This document shows, one piece after another, positions 40,167 to 49,938 of a stretch of 64,000 bases of DNA (within the stretch, counting starts at the first letter, position 1; every line of letters starts with the position of its first letter). This DNA is from Enterococcus pseudoavium NBRC 100491 (lineage in GTDB: Bacteria > Bacillota > Bacilli > Lactobacillales > Enterococcaceae): the NCBI RefSeq assembly GCF_001544295.1, contig NZ_BCQF01000001.1, positions 1 through 64,000 of the forward strand, written 5' to 3'. A program made the position numbers and the translations under genes. The notes beneath the pieces were generated by a model. It saw nothing but the letters and a program-made list of their open reading frames with translations. It ran no database searches and had not been told where the DNA came from.

Positions 40167-42770
40167 TTACGCTTTGTAATCGTAAGCTGTTACGATGATT
40201 TCTTTCAATTCGCTAATCAATGGTTCTTTCGGGTTAGCCGTTGTACATTGGTCTTCATAAGCTAACTCAGCCATACGATCTACAGTTGTATTCAATGTTT
40301 CTTGTGTCACGCCTTGCGCTTTCAAGTTCATGTCGATTCCACAAGTAACACCTAAGTTGTAAACTGCTTCGATCAACGCTTCAACTAATTCTGCTGTTGT
40401 ATTACCTTTAAGTCCTAAGAACTTAGCAATATCTGCATAGTCGGTATCGGCACGGAAGTAGTCATATTTAGGGAACATTGCATGTTTTTGTGGATCTTTG
40501 GCATTGTAACGGATGATGTGAGGCAATAGAATTGCATTCGTACGTCCGTGAGGAATACCGTATTCTCCACCAATCTTATGTGCGATTGAGTGACAAATTC
40601 CTAAGAATGCATTGGCAAAGGCCATCCCAGCCATTGCTGATGCGTTATGCATTTTTTCACGTGCTTCTGGATCAGCAGTCTTAACTGATTTTTCAAGATT
40701 TTCAAAGACGATCTTGATTGCTTGTAAGCTTAAACCGCGAGTATAGTCAGATGCCATCACAGAGACATAAGATTCGATCGCATGTGTTAATACGTCCATA
40801 CCAGTATCAGCAGTAACAGAAGCAGGTACTGTCATTACAAATTGTGGGTCAACAATCGCTACATCTGGCGTCAACGCGTAATCTGCTAATGGGTATTTCA
40901 CGTGTGTTTCGCTATCAGTGATAACGGCAAATGGTGTCACTTCAGAACCAGTACCAGAAGTTGTTGGGATACATACGAACTGAGTTTTTTCTGGTTTGCC
41001 GATATTGTAAGTCCGTTTACGAATATCTAAGAATTTTTGTTTCGCGCCGAAGAATGAAGTGTCTGGGTGTTCAAAGAACATCCACATACCTTTGGCCGCA
41101 TCCATCGCTGAACCACCACCTAGGGCAATTACAGTATCCGGTTGGAATTCATTGAAAATTTCTAATCCTTTATAAACAGTGTTTGTTGAAGGATTTGGTT
41201 CTACATCAGAGAATACTTCAATCTTCACATCATTTGAGCGACGTCCAAGAACTTCGCGAACGATGTCTGCGTAACCAAATTGGACCATACCAGGGTCACA
41301 AACCAACATAACACGTTCTACGTTTTCCATTTGCGTCAAATATAATAGAGAGTTCTTTTCAAAGTAGATTTTTGATGGTAATTTAAACCATTGCATATTA
41401 TTTCTCCGTTTCGCGATCGTTTTAACATTGATTAAGTTAATAGCAGATACGTTCTTAGATACAGAGTTCTTACCGTATGAACCACAACCAAGTGTTAGTG
41501 ATGGAATCATTTCATTGTAGATATCACCGATACCGCCTTCTGCAGATGGTGTATTTACTAAGATACGGCAAGCTTTCATACGCAAACCAAATTTCACTTG
41601 TAGGTCTTCATCTTCAGTATGGATAACCGCAGTATGACCTAATCCACCTAATTCTAACATGCCTTGGCACATATCTAATGCTTGGGCTTGGCTATTCGCT
41701 TTAACCATTGCTAAAACTGGAGAAAGTTTTTCACGAGATAATGGGTATTCCGCTCCAACGCCATCGATTTCGGCAATCAGCATTTTGGTTCCTTCAGGAA
41801 CTTTGATGCCCGCGCGTTGTGCGATATCCATTGCTGAATGACCAACGATTGCTGGGTTAACAGCATATTTACCTTCGTTCATTACAGCATCTTCTAATTT
41901 TTTCAATTCAGCTTTTTTAACAATGTACGCTTGATGTGCTTCAAATTCTTTTTTCACTTCGTCGTAAATTTCTTTATCAACAATGATTCCTTGCTCAGAA
42001 GCACAAATCATCCCGTTATCAAATGTTTTTGAAACAAACAAGTCATTAACTGCCCGTTTGATTTTAGCCGTTTTTTCAATGTATGCCGGAGCGTTACCCG
42101 CACCTACACCTAAAGCTGGTTTACCAGTAGAGTAAGCTGATTTAACCATACCTGGTCCACCAGTTGCTAAGACGATTGCAACGCCTGGGTGATTCATCAA
42201 GCCTTGAGTCGCTTCGATTGATGGTGTTTCAATCCATTGGATACAGTTTTCAGGAGCACCCGCAGCGATCGCCGCATCACGAACGATTCGTGCTGCTTCT
42301 ACGGAACATTTTTGAGCTGATGGATGGAATGAAAAGACGATTGGATTTGCTGTTTTCAAAGCAATCATTGATTTAAAGATCGTTGTTGATGTTGGGTTAG
42401 TAGTTGGTACAACCCCACAGATAACTCCCACTGGTCCAGCAACTTCGATTAAGCCTTTTTGCTTATCTTCGCCGATGATTCCAACAGTTTTATCATGTTT
42501 GATGCTGTTCCAGATATACTCGGAAGCATACATATTTTTGATTGCTTTATCTTCGACAATCCCACGGCCAGTTTCTTCAACTGCCATTTTTGCCAACATC
42601 ATGTGTTTGTCTAGAGCTGCCATTGCCATTTCATGAACGATATGGTCAACTTTTTCTTGATCAAAATCAGCCATTGCATCCAAAGCCACATTGGCCTTTG
42701 TTGCCATTTCGTCGATCATTTGTTCAACATTGATCGTATCTTTCGTTTCTTTCTCAACCGCTTTAGCCAT
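40167..42770 (-). CDS. adhE: Bifunctional acetaldehyde-CoA/alcohol dehydrogenase AdhE
   Basis: An 867-residue fusion that turns acetyl-CoA into ethanol, recycling two NADH during fermentation. The N-terminal aldehyde dehydrogenase domain (about 1-440) shows GVVPTTNPTST and the catalytic Cys in FDNGMICASEQ. The C-terminal iron-dependent alcohol dehydrogenase domain (about 455-867) shows IALGGGSAMDAAKGMW, TTSGTGSEVTPFAVI and metal ligands in CHSIAHKIGGEYGIPHGRTN. Length and domain order are standard; the enzyme forms spirosomes in relatives. A Rex-type site and a clear promoter lie upstream. Confidence 0.97.
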   Translation of the reverse strand: MAKAVEKETKDTINVEQMIDEMATKANVALDAMADFDQEKVDHIVHEMAMAALDKHMMLAKMAVEETGRGIVEDKAIKNMYASEYIWNSIKHDKTVGIIGEDKQKGLIEVAGPVGVICGVVPTTNPTSTTIFKSMIALKTANPIVFSFHPSAQKCSVEAARIVRDAAIAAGAPENCIQWIETPSIEATQGLMNHPGVAIVLATGGPGMVKSAYSTGKPALGVGAGNAPAYIEKTAKIKRAVNDLFVSKTFDNGMICASEQGIIVDKEIYDEVKKEFEAHQAYIVKKAELKKLEDAVMNEGKYAVNPAIVGHSAMDIAQRAGIKVPEGTKMLIAEIDGVGAEYPLSREKLSPVLAMVKANSQAQALDMCQGMLELGGLGHTAVIHTEDEDLQVKFGLRMKACRILVNTPSAEGGIGDIYNEMIPSLTLGCGSYGKNSVSKNVSAINLINVKTIAKRRNNMQWFKLPSKIYFEKNSLLYLTQMENVERVMLVCDPGMVQFGYADIVREVLGRRSNDVKIEVFSDVEPNPSTNTVYKGLEIFNEFQPDTVIALGGGSAMDAAKGMWMFFEHPDTSFFGAKQKFLDIRKRTYNIGKPEKTQFVCIPTTSGTGSEVTPFAVITDSETHVKYPLADYALTPDVAIVDPQFVMTVPASVTADTGMDVLTHAIESYVSVMASDYTRGLSLQAIKIVFENLEKSVKTADPEAREKMHNASAMAGMAFANAFLGICHSIAHKIGGEYGIPHGRTNAILLPHIIRYNAKDPQKHAMFPKYDYFRADTDYADIAKFLGLKGNTTAELVEALIEAVYNLGVTCGIDMNLKAQGVTQETLNTTVDRMAELAYEDQCTTANPKEPLISELKEIIVTAYDYKA

Positions 42771-42819
42771 TTGAGTCCTCCTAATAACCTGAATTATTTG
42801 TTAATTACTTCACATTTGA

Positions 42820-42848
42820 ATCATACAGCATCCCGGATGATTTGTAAA
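42820..42848 (-). promoter_or_regulatory. adhE promoter
   Basis: On the minus strand TTTACA (42848-42843), 17 bp, TATGAT (42825-42820), about 50 bp before the start codon. Confidence 0.75.
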
Positions 42849-42854
42849 TAGTTT

Positions 42855-42872
42855 TTGTGATTTTTTTCACAC
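42855..42872 (-). promoter_or_regulatory. Rex-type redox operator upstream of adhE
   Basis: The 18-mer GTGTGAAAAAAATCACAA on the minus strand differs from TTGTGA-N6-TCACAA at one base. It lies six bases upstream of the -35 box. Rex represses adhE in many Gram-positives until NADH rises. Confidence 0.65.
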
Positions 42873-43130
42873 CATTTTTTATCTTTACAAAAGCTGAAAA
42901 ATAAGCACCTATTTGATGCTTGTTTGAATGCTCTTAAAAGTGACGTACAAATAACACTAGAACTTTTTTCACAAACAATAAGGTGTGCTGTCTTTCTTTA
43001 TGATGGAATAAGACCCTCATAAATTAATAAGTATAGAATTTAATGAACTTGACTAGATTTAACTACTACTCTTCTTTAAAGACTCTTCAACATATATAAC
43101 CTTCGTATTTCCTTGAGAAATACCAACACA
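42873..43130. other. Non-coding stretch between adhE control region and yajC terminator
   Basis: No credible reading frame was found. A half Rex-like TTGTGA occurs on the minus strand near 42970, and several AT-rich tracts are present. Nothing else is recognised. Confidence 0.4.
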
Positions 43131-43161
43131 AAAAAAGAGATGTGACATTTTGTCACACCTC
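43131..43161 (-). terminator. Terminator of the tgt-yajC unit
   Basis: GAGATGTGACA (43137-43147) pairs with TGTCACACCTC (43151-43161); on the minus strand seven T residues follow. Confidence 0.85.
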
Positions 43162-43187
43162 ACTATCAAGTCAGAAATTTTTCCTGA

Positions 43188-43556
43188 CTAATCTTCTTTT
43201 TTATCTTCTGAGTTTTCTTCTATGACAGTTTCTTCTGAGACAGTTACTTCAGATTCAACCGCTTTTGGTTCAACAGAGGCTGCAGTTGGCTGTACCTTTG
43301 CTTGAACGACTTTGATTGACGCACGATCAAAAACTAAAAAGATTCCTTCACAATCCAACGTAACTGTTTTTTCTGTACTGTTGATCTCAGAAATCACACC
43401 GTGTAATCCACCAATCGTTACGACATTGTCGCCGACTTTCATCGCATCTAATAAATTTTGACGTTCTTGCTGTTGTTTCTTTTGAGAACGGTTCATCATA
43501 AAGAACATTCCCAACATCAACACTAGCAAGATAATCATTGAAAAGCTTCCGCCCAT
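43188..43556 (-). CDS. yajC: Preprotein translocase accessory subunit YajC
   Basis: A 122-residue protein with one N-terminal transmembrane helix (SMIILLVLMLGMFFMMNRSQKKQQ), then the conserved NLLDAMKVGDNVVTIGGLHGVI segment. YajC associates with SecDF-type translocase parts. The C-terminal 35 residues are acidic and Val/Glu-rich (ESEVTVSEETVIEENSEDKKED), longer than in many homologues. It lies 83 bp downstream of tgt on the same strand, the usual association. Confidence 0.94.
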   Translation of the reverse strand: MGGSFSMIILLVLMLGMFFMMNRSQKKQQQERQNLLDAMKVGDNVVTIGGLHGVISEINSTEKTVTLDCEGIFLVFDRASIKVVQAKVQPTAASVEPKAVESEVTVSEETVIEENSEDKKED

Positions 43557-43639
43557 TTAAATTTCCTCGCCTTCTTAAGTAATTCCACTTTTAACTGTAA
43601 CAAAGTTTCTAAAGTTGTACTAGTCTTTTTACCTAGACT

Positions 43640-44785
<1,146 letters not shown>

Positions 44786-44953
44786 TTAATTTCCTACTTT
44801 CTTCTATATGTATATGTTTGCAACTTGTACCATGATACTGGTTTTAAACTGCTTTTGCAACTTTCTGTCCAGAGCTTTAAATATCCTAAAAAAATGAATC
44901 CGTTACTCTTCATTAAAAATTTCCCATCAACTTTGATTTTCCTAACTTAGCAG

Positions 44954-44987
44954 CAAAAAACGCTAAGCTGAAATTCAGCTTAGCGCT
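44954..44987 (-). terminator. Terminator of the Ca2+ ATPase gene
   Basis: CGCTAAGCTG and CAGCTTAGCG are perfect 10-bp arms; on the minus strand six T residues follow. It is six bases past the stop codon. Confidence 0.9.
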
Positions 44988-44992
44988 ACTTC

Positions 44993-47635
44993 TTAAATAT
45001 CTTCTGGATCAATTTCTGGTGCTTTATGGAACTTGATCAATTCATTGACGATAATCGGTACGATCGAAAGTAGGATCGCGATTATCCAATGGTTCATACT
45101 GATTGGCACTAAATAGAACAATTCCTGCGTCTGAGGAATCAACGCAATCGCGGTAGTGATTCCCAGTGCTAGCCAAGCCATTTGTGCTAATGATTTATTC
45201 GTTGCTAAATTCACTTTAAAAATAGATTTACTGCTACGAACATTAAAGACGTGCAAAATAGATGAGTAAGCCAAAACTAAAAAGGCAACTGTTTGACCCA
45301 CCTCTAGACTTGGCGGTGTAAAGTAACTGACATGGTCAACAAAGGCCCCGATATAAAAACCGATTAAAGTAACTACGGTAAAAACAGCCGCATTCACACC
45401 GATTTTTTGCCATAACCCACGTGCGAAGATACCTTCATCACGCGGAATTGGTTTTTCATCCATGATGCCTGCTTCAGCTGGTTCTCTGCCTAAAGCAAAG
45501 CCTGGCAGGCCATCAGCTACTACGTTGACAAATAATAATTGAACTGCGGTAAACGGAGCACCCCAACCTAACAGCATCGCAATCACAACAATAAAAATCT
45601 CAGAGATATTACAGCTCAATAAGAAATTAATCGCTTTACGAATTCCTTGATAGACTGAACGACCACGAGCAACTGCATCAACGATTGTAGCAAAATTATC
45701 GTCGGTCAAAATCATATCTGCAGCGCCTTTAGCCACGTCTGTACCCGCAATCCCCATCGCACAGCCAACATCGCTGGCTTTTAATGCGGGAGCATCATTA
45801 ACCCCATCACCGGTCATTGCTACGACCGCACCTGTTCGCTGCCAAGATTTAACGATTCGAATTTTATCCTCAGGTGTTACCCGGGCATAAACCGATAGCT
45901 CTTTGACTCGTTCATCTAACTCTTGATCCGTCATTTTTTGTAATTGCGCGCCGGATATCGCTTCTTTTCGGCTTTTCATGATTCCCAGTTCTTTTGCAAT
46001 TGCTCCGGCAGTCACGACATGATCTCCCGTGATCATCACTGTTTTAATCCCTGCTTTTTTAGCACGAGCAATCGCGCCTTTCGACTCAGGCCGTGGAGGA
46101 TCAATCATCCCAATTAGTCCCATTAAGCGTAGATTTTTTTCCAACGCTTCTGAAGTTATCTCTTGTGGCTCTTCATCATGGATCGCATAGCCGACTGCAA
46201 TGACTCGTAGCGCTTTTTTACCGAAACGGTCATTTACAATCGCCGCCTGATCAACGTCACCGTAGTGAAATTTAGGCAGCAACACGTCAAAGGCTCCCTT
46301 AGTAATAGAAATAAACTTCTTCCCACGCTTATGTACTGTCGTCATCATTTTACGATCAGAGTCAAAAGGGATCTCACCAATTCGGGGATATTTTTCTTCT
46401 AATTCGGCTTTCGTATGATAATTTTCTTCCACAGCACGAACAATCGCTGCTTCCGTTGGATTTCCTTTGATTTCTAATTCATTATCATCATTTTCGACAA
46501 CTACATCCGTACAGAGCGCTGCAATGCTCAGAACTTCCATCGCTTCATCGGTCATTCCCTCTTCAGTGTCAACGACCGAATCACCATGTGTCCAAACACG
46601 CCGCACACGCATTTTATTTTGCGTCAATGTTCCTGTCTTATCTGAACAGATTACATTTGCAGAGCCCAACGTTTCCACTGCTGGCAATCTGCGAATAATC
46701 GCATTTTTCTTGGCCATTTTTTGTACACCATAGGCCAAAGTCAACGTAACAATCACCGTCAGAGTCTCCGGTACTGCTGCGACTGCTAAAGAAATCGCGG
46801 TGATGAACATCTCCAACATTGGTTCGCCTTGCATTTCGCCAATGAAAAACACAAAAGCCGCAGCTGCCAAAGCGATCAAACTAATGCGCTTACCTAGTTG
46901 ATTTAATCGTATTTGCAGAGGCGTTTTTTGATTTTCATCACTATTCAACAGTCCGGCGATTTTCCCCATCTCCGTCTGCATACCCGTTGAGGTTACGACA
47001 GCTTTCCCCCGACCATTGACCACCGTCGAGCCTTTATAAAGCATATTTAACCGATCACCTAAAGCGTCATCATCTTCACCGATATATTCAGGATCTTTTA
47101 TAACCGGCTCACTTTCACCCGTTAATGCGGACTCTTCTACTCGCAACTGGGAAGCTTCAACAATACGCGCATCAGCAGTAATCATTGAACCAGACTCCAA
47201 TAGTAATGTATCTCCTGGAACTAATTCCTCCGCATCAATTTCTTCTTGCTTGCCGTCACGCATAACTAGCGCAGTTTGTTTATTCATATCTTGTAAAGCA
47301 GATAATGCTTTTTCCGCATTGCCTTCTTGAACAATTGCTAAAACTGAATTGATAACAACAATCGCAATGATTAAGAAACTTTCAAAATAATCACCATGAT
47401 CCGTAGCAATCGCGGTATACAGCGAAATCACTGCCGCTACTAGCAAAATAATTGTCGTGAAATCTGTTAAGCTATGAAAAAACTTTTTAGCTACTGACTC
47501 TTTGGAGGCTTCTTCAAACTTGTTTTTCCCGTTATTTTTTATTTTTTCTTCTACACTACTTGTCGATAACCCATTGTCCAAATCAGCGTTATATTCACTG
47601 ATTACAGTATCTATCTTCTCTTTATATGGATCCAT
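44993..47635 (-). CDS. Calcium-transporting P2A-type ATPase
   Basis: An 880-residue pump. TGES lies in the actuator, the phosphorylation site is CSDKTGTLTQNKM (Asp332) and the hinge is MTGDGVNDAPALKASDVGCAMG. Ion-binding segments agree with Ca2+ pumps: PETLT-type M4 (VAAVPETLTVIV), M5 with FLLSCNISEIF carrying Asn and Glu, and M6 with NVVADGLPGFALG carrying the key Asp. It probably exports Ca2+ from the cytoplasm. The strand is opposite to the non-coding RNA region upstream. GGAGGA precedes the ATG. Confidence 0.9.
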   Translation of the reverse strand: MDPYKEKIDTVISEYNADLDNGLSTSSVEEKIKNNGKNKFEEASKESVAKKFFHSLTDFTTIILLVAAVISLYTAIATDHGDYFESFLIIAIVVINSVLAIVQEGNAEKALSALQDMNKQTALVMRDGKQEEIDAEELVPGDTLLLESGSMITADARIVEASQLRVEESALTGESEPVIKDPEYIGEDDDALGDRLNMLYKGSTVVNGRGKAVVTSTGMQTEMGKIAGLLNSDENQKTPLQIRLNQLGKRISLIALAAAAFVFFIGEMQGEPMLEMFITAISLAVAAVPETLTVIVTLTLAYGVQKMAKKNAIIRRLPAVETLGSANVICSDKTGTLTQNKMRVRRVWTHGDSVVDTEEGMTDEAMEVLSIAALCTDVVVENDDNELEIKGNPTEAAIVRAVEENYHTKAELEEKYPRIGEIPFDSDRKMMTTVHKRGKKFISITKGAFDVLLPKFHYGDVDQAAIVNDRFGKKALRVIAVGYAIHDEEPQEITSEALEKNLRLMGLIGMIDPPRPESKGAIARAKKAGIKTVMITGDHVVTAGAIAKELGIMKSRKEAISGAQLQKMTDQELDERVKELSVYARVTPEDKIRIVKSWQRTGAVVAMTGDGVNDAPALKASDVGCAMGIAGTDVAKGAADMILTDDNFATIVDAVARGRSVYQGIRKAINFLLSCNISEIFIVVIAMLLGWGAPFTAVQLLFVNVVADGLPGFALGREPAEAGIMDEKPIPRDEGIFARGLWQKIGVNAAVFTVVTLIGFYIGAFVDHVSYFTPPSLEVGQTVAFLVLAYSSILHVFNVRSSKSIFKVNLATNKSLAQMAWLALGITTAIALIPQTQELFYLVPISMNHWIIAILLSIVPIIVNELIKFHKAPEIDPEDI

Positions 47636-47797
47636 CCTATTCCTCCTCGCGTTATAAAAATACCACCTATATTATTACTATAACATAGGAAAGAAGTAGA
47701 ACTCAAAGTATATACCTTATATAATCGTCAAAAAGAAACAAAATAAAATAGTCAAAATAACTAAGTGTAATCGCTTCCATTATTGATAAAGGTATGC

Positions 47798-47803
47798 TAT
47801 ATT
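47798..47803 (+). promoter_or_regulatory. Extended -10 box of the putative RNA
   Basis: TATATT preceded by TGC (extended -10), with a weak -35 (TTCCAT, 47775-47780) 17 bp upstream. Transcription would begin near 47810, at the 5' arm of the RNA. Confidence 0.5.
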
Positions 47804-47810
47804 ATAGATA

Positions 47811-48182
47811 CAAGGAAGGAGGAACTTAGATCATTCGAAGGATTTCTCGATAAGGAACTAGAAAAAAGTAAACAATAAAGTTGTTAGTAATACAAGATTC
47901 ACCGAAAAGTTGTCAAAAGTATACGTGTGAAGTATTCTCTATAAATAGTGAATGCGTATCAGAGGTTGAGTAGTACATCAAACACACAAGTAAAAAGATA
48001 CGTAAGATAAAGATTTTTCTTAAAACTGAATAAAAGTGAAAACGTAGTAAAAACAAATATTTATGTTTATAATCAAGAAATTCATGTAATACTTTGCATG
48101 TATCAGAAAGTAATATAAAATTCGAATGAACTAATCCTTCCGAGATTCTAAGAGCCAGGCAGTCGAGAGCCTGGCTTTTTTG
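47811..48182 (+). ncRNA. Putative structured non-coding RNA, about 370 nt, unknown family
   Basis: The interval between the Ca2+ ATPase and tetR genes has a promoter at its left end and a strong terminator at its right end, but no reading frame with a start and ribosome site. The ends pair with each other: GGAAGGA (47814-47820) with TCCTTCC (48135-48141), TTAG (47826-47829) with CTAA (48131-48134), and TCATTCGAA (47831-47839) with TTCGAATGA (48121-48129), giving about 20 bp. Inside are further hairpins, for example TACTTT...AAAGTA near 48091-48113. It lacks the conserved cores of tmRNA, RNase P RNA and 6S RNA that I can recall. Known families cannot be excluded without a search. Confidence 0.6.
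48148..48182 (+). terminator. Terminator of the putative RNA
   Basis: GAGCCAGGC (48152-48160) and GCCTGGCTTTTTT (48169-48181) form a GC-rich hairpin around the loop and end in six T residues. Confidence 0.88.
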
Positions 48183-48322
48183 TGTGAAAATAGAAAATAT
48201 TGAAAAAAACTTTCTTGAATGAGTACTTAAAATCTGCCACAGCGTGATTGTGATACAAAGAGACAATTAAGAACCTTACATTAAGCCTTTTTAGTCGCTA
48301 TCGATAAAAACTTATAGTAATT

Positions 48323-48895
48323 TTAGCTAGGATTATAAGGAAAGATTTCTTCTAAGGAAAGCTGCTGACTAGCAAATGCACTAGTAGTCATCGTGGTGAC
48401 TAATCTGGCTAATTGATCGGGAGACTGCAACGTTTTTTCATTCAACCAAGCCATCACCACTCCGATATGTGCATTCACAGCATAATTACTGAGCACTTGA
48501 CTCAGCATTTGATCGCCTGTTTTTCTATAAATGAAATTACGATAAACATCGATCCCAATTTGGTTCATTTTATAATGAAATTGCGGCCACATAGAACTAT
48601 TGTTAAACGTTTTAAAGTAAATGGCATGATCATAAATGTACGTAAAGTAGTGCTGATAAAATGCTAGCGGACTCTTTGCAGTATATTTGGCAACCCCCGA
48701 CAAGCCTTCCATATGATAATCCAAGACCCACTGAAAAAACTCTTCTTTGGTCTCAAACAAACGGTAAAATGTTGAACGACTCACTTTCGCCTTACGAATC
48801 AATTCAGAAACTTTGATTTCCTCGACAGATTTAAAGGTTAAAAAATAGGCCAATGCTTCTAACAATCTTTGGTTACTCCCAGATAATTTTCCCAT
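48323..48895 (-). CDS. TetR/AcrR-family transcriptional regulator
   Basis: A 190-residue regulator. The N-terminal HTH shows VEEIKVSELIRKAKVSRSTFYRLFETKEEFFQWVL at residues 24-57, the TetR signature. The C-terminal helical region (from about 60) is the effector domain with a dimer interface. It is divergent from the amidohydrolase-hydrolase pair, with a perfect palindrome between, so it probably represses that pair and itself. The ATG at 48895 is 27 bases from the AAGGAGG site; an in-frame ATT lies at ideal distance, adding seven residues. Confidence 0.85.
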   Translation of the reverse strand: MGKLSGSNQRLLEALAYFLTFKSVEEIKVSELIRKAKVSRSTFYRLFETKEEFFQWVLDYHMEGLSGVAKYTAKSPLAFYQHYFTYIYDHAIYFKTFNNSSMWPQFHYKMNQIGIDVYRNFIYRKTGDQMLSQVLSNYAVNAHIGVVMAWLNEKTLQSPDQLARLVTTMTTSAFASQQLSLEEIFPYNPS

Positions 48896-48902
48896 AAATG
48901 AA

Positions 48903-48921
48903 ACAGAATTAGAAATTCTGT
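48903..48921. promoter_or_regulatory. TetR-type operator palindrome
   Basis: ACAGAATT and AATTCTGT are perfect 8-bp arms around AGA. It sits between tetR and the divergent amidohydrolase gene, between the tetR ribosome binding site and its ATG. Confidence 0.65.
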
Positions 48922-48983
48922 ACCTCCTTTTTTCCTCTGACCTCTCTTAAAATAAAGGTACATTAATGAAAGAGGGAATACAA

Positions 48984-49916
48984 ATGTTTAACAAAATCGA
49001 TTTCCACACCCACTTCATTCCTAAAACTTATGAAGAATACTATGCCGGGAAAGCAGACGGTGTAACTACGCCAGCTTGGTCAGTAGAAGCTCATTTACAA
49101 TTAATGGCAGAGAATCAAATAACTCATTCGATTCTTTCCTTATCTAGCCCCCATCCGAGCCTCGGCACACGAGAAGAAACAAGCGCGCTAATTGAAACTA
49201 TCAATGAAGAAGCAGAAAAAATCAGCCAAGCTTATCCAGAAAAGTTTTCTTTTTGTGCTAGCCTGCCTTTACCCTCGATTGATGACTGCTTAGCAAGCAT
49301 CGATCGTTTCGCCGATACTGCTTTTGGTTTTTCTTTCCCCACAAACTGCCAAGGGCTTTATCTCGGCGATCAAAAATTAGATCCTTTGATGTCTGAATTA
49401 AACAAACGGCAAGCGACAATTATGCTCCATCCAACCGAGCCATACAAACAGCAGATTCGGGCCGGTGAGCTAGTGAAAACACCTTTAATGGAATTTTTCT
49501 TTGATACAACTCGGACAATCGTAAATTTGGCGCAAAACCAAATCTTTTCGCGTTATCCTAAAATCACTTGGATTCTTCCCCACGCGGGCGCCTTATTACC
49601 AATCATTGCCCAACGGATCACCGAAGGAAATAAATTTTTAGCCGATCCTGATACGCCCAAGCCTGATGACTTGTTAGTCGTCTTAGCACAAAAAAATCTG
49701 TATTTTGATTTAGCGGGCATGGTCTTACCTTATCAACTACCAACTTTATTACAAATTGTTGACACCGATCAATTATTGTATGGGGGCGATTTCCCATATA
49801 CACCGGCTAAATCTGTACAAAATTATGCCCGAAAAATCGAAGAAACTGAGTTGTTTTCTCAAATAGAAAAGCAACAAATTTTTTATGACAATGGCCAAAA
49901 GCTTTTACAAAAATAA
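48984..49916 (+). CDS. Amidohydrolase-2 family metal-dependent hydrolase (ACMSD-like)
   Basis: About 310 residues of the amidohydrolase fold related to 2-amino-3-carboxymuconate semialdehyde decarboxylase. The metal-binding His-x-His is at DFHTHF (His8, His10). A later His is in TWILPHAGALLPI and the catalytic Asp in LLYGGDFPYTP. The family performs hydrolysis or non-oxidative decarboxylation of small acids; the substrate is unknown. The first ATG (48966) precedes the AGAGGG site, so the start is 48984. Next gene follows by 22 bp. Confidence 0.85.
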   Translation: MFNKIDFHTHFIPKTYEEYYAGKADGVTTPAWSVEAHLQLMAENQITHSILSLSSPHPSLGTREETSALIETINEEAEKISQAYPEKFSFCASLPLPSIDDCLASIDRFADTAFGFSFPTNCQGLYLGDQKLDPLMSELNKRQATIMLHPTEPYKQQIRAGELVKTPLMEFFFDTTRTIVNLAQNQIFSRYPKITWILPHAGALLPIIAQRITEGNKFLADPDTPKPDDLLVVLAQKNLYFDLAGMVLPYQLPTLLQIVDTDQLLYGGDFPYTPAKSVQNYARKIEETELFSQIEKQQIFYDNGQKLLQK

Positions 49917-49938
49917 TTTCTTTAAGGAGCTACTACAA

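Noticed and set aside
42961-42980. Second Rex site (TTGTGA on the minus strand)
   Set aside because: Only a half-site; the other half does not match.
43188-43200. Second hairpin (TCAG...CTGA) just before the yajC stop as a separate terminator
   Set aside because: Only four base pairs with an AT loop; the stronger hairpin at 43137-43161 explains termination.
47811-48141. MITE-like element with terminal inverted repeats
   Set aside because: The ends are complementary, but no target-site duplication is seen (flanks ATACAA and GAGATT), and the promoter and terminator fit an RNA gene better.
47913-48266. Minus-strand open frame of 117 codons in the RNA interval
   Set aside because: Composition is unlike neighbouring proteins (Phe/Leu/Ser-rich), no ribosome site, and it runs antisense through the terminator.
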